DNA of 15,197 nt from Bacillota bacterium (GTDB lineage Bacteria; Bacillota; Clostridia; Christensenellales; SZUA-584): positions 1 to 15,197 of the forward strand of contig JAEWWC010000189.1 of assembly GCA_023396555.1 (NCBI GenBank), written 5' to 3'. The notes beneath the pieces are model-generated. The model had not been told where the DNA came from and searched no databases. It was given only the letters and a program-made list of their open reading frames with translations. Both the position numbers and the translations under genes were made by a program. Positions 14,742-15,197 of the stretch are shown piece by piece (position 1 is the first letter of the stretch; every line of letters starts with the position of its first letter).

Positions 14742-15197
14742 TGAAGAATAAAAAAAGCGTATCCGTTTCAAAACTCATCAATGAAAACCGTGCCTACATG
14801 CTCGTGGTGGTGATGTGTATACTGGGGATATTCGCGAAAAATTTCTTTACCCTGTACAATATCAAGTCCATACTGGACTCCACGGTGCTGTATGCGCTGA
14901 TTGGGATTGGTTTTACGTTATGCCTGATCGCCGGCCATCTGGACCTTTCGGTGGGATATTTGTCCAACCTGGGAGCGGTGATGGTGATGGGCATCCACAC
15001 GCTGCAAAAGATGCCCTGGACGGTGGCGTTTCCGATAGCGCTGGCAGCGGGGCTGCTGGTTGGCATTATTAACGGTCTGCTGGTTTCAAAAGGGAGGATA
15101 CACTCGTTCATCGTGACGCTCGGCATGCAGTTTGTGCTCAAAGGGTTCATGTACATCTACTGCAACGGCGCGGAAATCGGGGATAAGGGCGATTATG
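14741..15197 (+). CDS. ABC importer permease, RbsC-like (second of two), partial
   Basis: The ATG at 14741 shares one base with the TGA of the preceding permease (TGATG), showing coupled translation. The frame stays open to the right edge, giving 152 residues. It begins MKNKKSVSVSKLINENRAYM, then a membrane helix, a FFTLYNIKSILDSTVLYALI stretch typical of RbsC-type permeases, and AGHLDLSVG (64-72), the canonical motif of the family. SKGRIHSFIVTLGMQFVLKG corresponds to the cytoplasmic loop region in RbsC that contacts the ATPase. The gene should continue for about 170-190 more residues. A heterodimer with the first permease is likely, as in YtfT/YjfF or LsrC/LsrD systems. Confidence 0.9.
   Translation, partial: MKNKKSVSVSKLINENRAYMLVVVMCILGIFAKNFFTLYNIKSILDSTVLYALIGIGFTLCLIAGHLDLSVGYLSNLGAVMVMGIHTLQKMPWTVAFPIALAAGLLVGIINGLLVSKGRIHSFIVTLGMQFVLKGFMYIYCNGAEIGDKGDY

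Noticed and set aside
13722..14771. Open frame of 349 codons antisense to the first permease
   Set aside because: Extremely His/Asp/Arg/Gln-rich composition typical of the reverse of a hydrophobic membrane protein gene.
1..15197. CRISPR arrays, tRNA or rRNA genes, transposases, phage genes
   Set aside because: No regularly spaced repeats, no cloverleaf-like sequences, and no transposase or integrase motifs were seen on either strand.

Overview
The window looks like a chromosomal segment from an anaerobic, Gram-positive Clostridia-type bacterium (Firmicutes/Bacillota). The signs are purine-rich AGGAGG-type ribosome binding sites, tightly packed co-directional operons, a YesM/YesN-type two-component system beside a sugar-type ABC importer, a group 4 membrane hydrogenase module, and a cluster of uroporphyrinogen-decarboxylase-like (URO-D) methyltransferases with a corrinoid-protein fragment. 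Coding DNA is moderately GC-rich and the intergenic stretches are AT-rich. No more precise taxonomic placement can be supported from the sequence alone.

Layout. Positions 1-3759, minus strand: the proximal part of a hydrogenase-4/complex I-like membrane operon in the order hyfB-hyfC-hyfE-hyfF, the last gene running off the left edge. These are the antiporter-like and quinone-channel-like membrane subunits; the catalytic NiFe and iron-sulfur subunits would lie further left. Positions 3760-4262: an AT-rich intergenic block with a terminator hairpin for the operon to its right and the probable hyf promoter region. Positions 4263-8388, minus strand: three different URO-D-fold proteins followed by a very short protein made only of the helical cap domain of corrinoid methyl carriers. 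Positions 8540-11925, minus strand: a YesN-like response regulator and a YesM-like sensor kinase, overlapping by 4 bases. Positions 11926-12208: a divergent regulatory region with one good sigma-A-type promoter in each direction. Positions 12209-15197, plus strand: an RbsA-like double ATPase and two RbsC-like permeases, the second cut by the right edge.

Working together. The membrane sensor kinase and AraC-type regulator probably control the divergent importer and may also control the URO-D genes that follow them on the same strand. A reasonable but unproven picture is uptake of a small carbohydrate-like or methylated compound, followed by methyl transfer via URO-D-fold enzymes and a corrinoid protein. 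The corrinoid protein here lacks the cobalamin-binding Rossmann domain, which is the most unusual gene-level observation in the window. The hydrogenase operon is separated by a terminator and is probably an independent unit that couples ferredoxin oxidation to hydrogen release and ion pumping.

A sequence-wide signal also stands out: isoleucine codons immediately before CTN leucine codons are overwhelmingly ATA, giving a high frequency of the hexamer ATACTG on the coding strand of nearly every gene.
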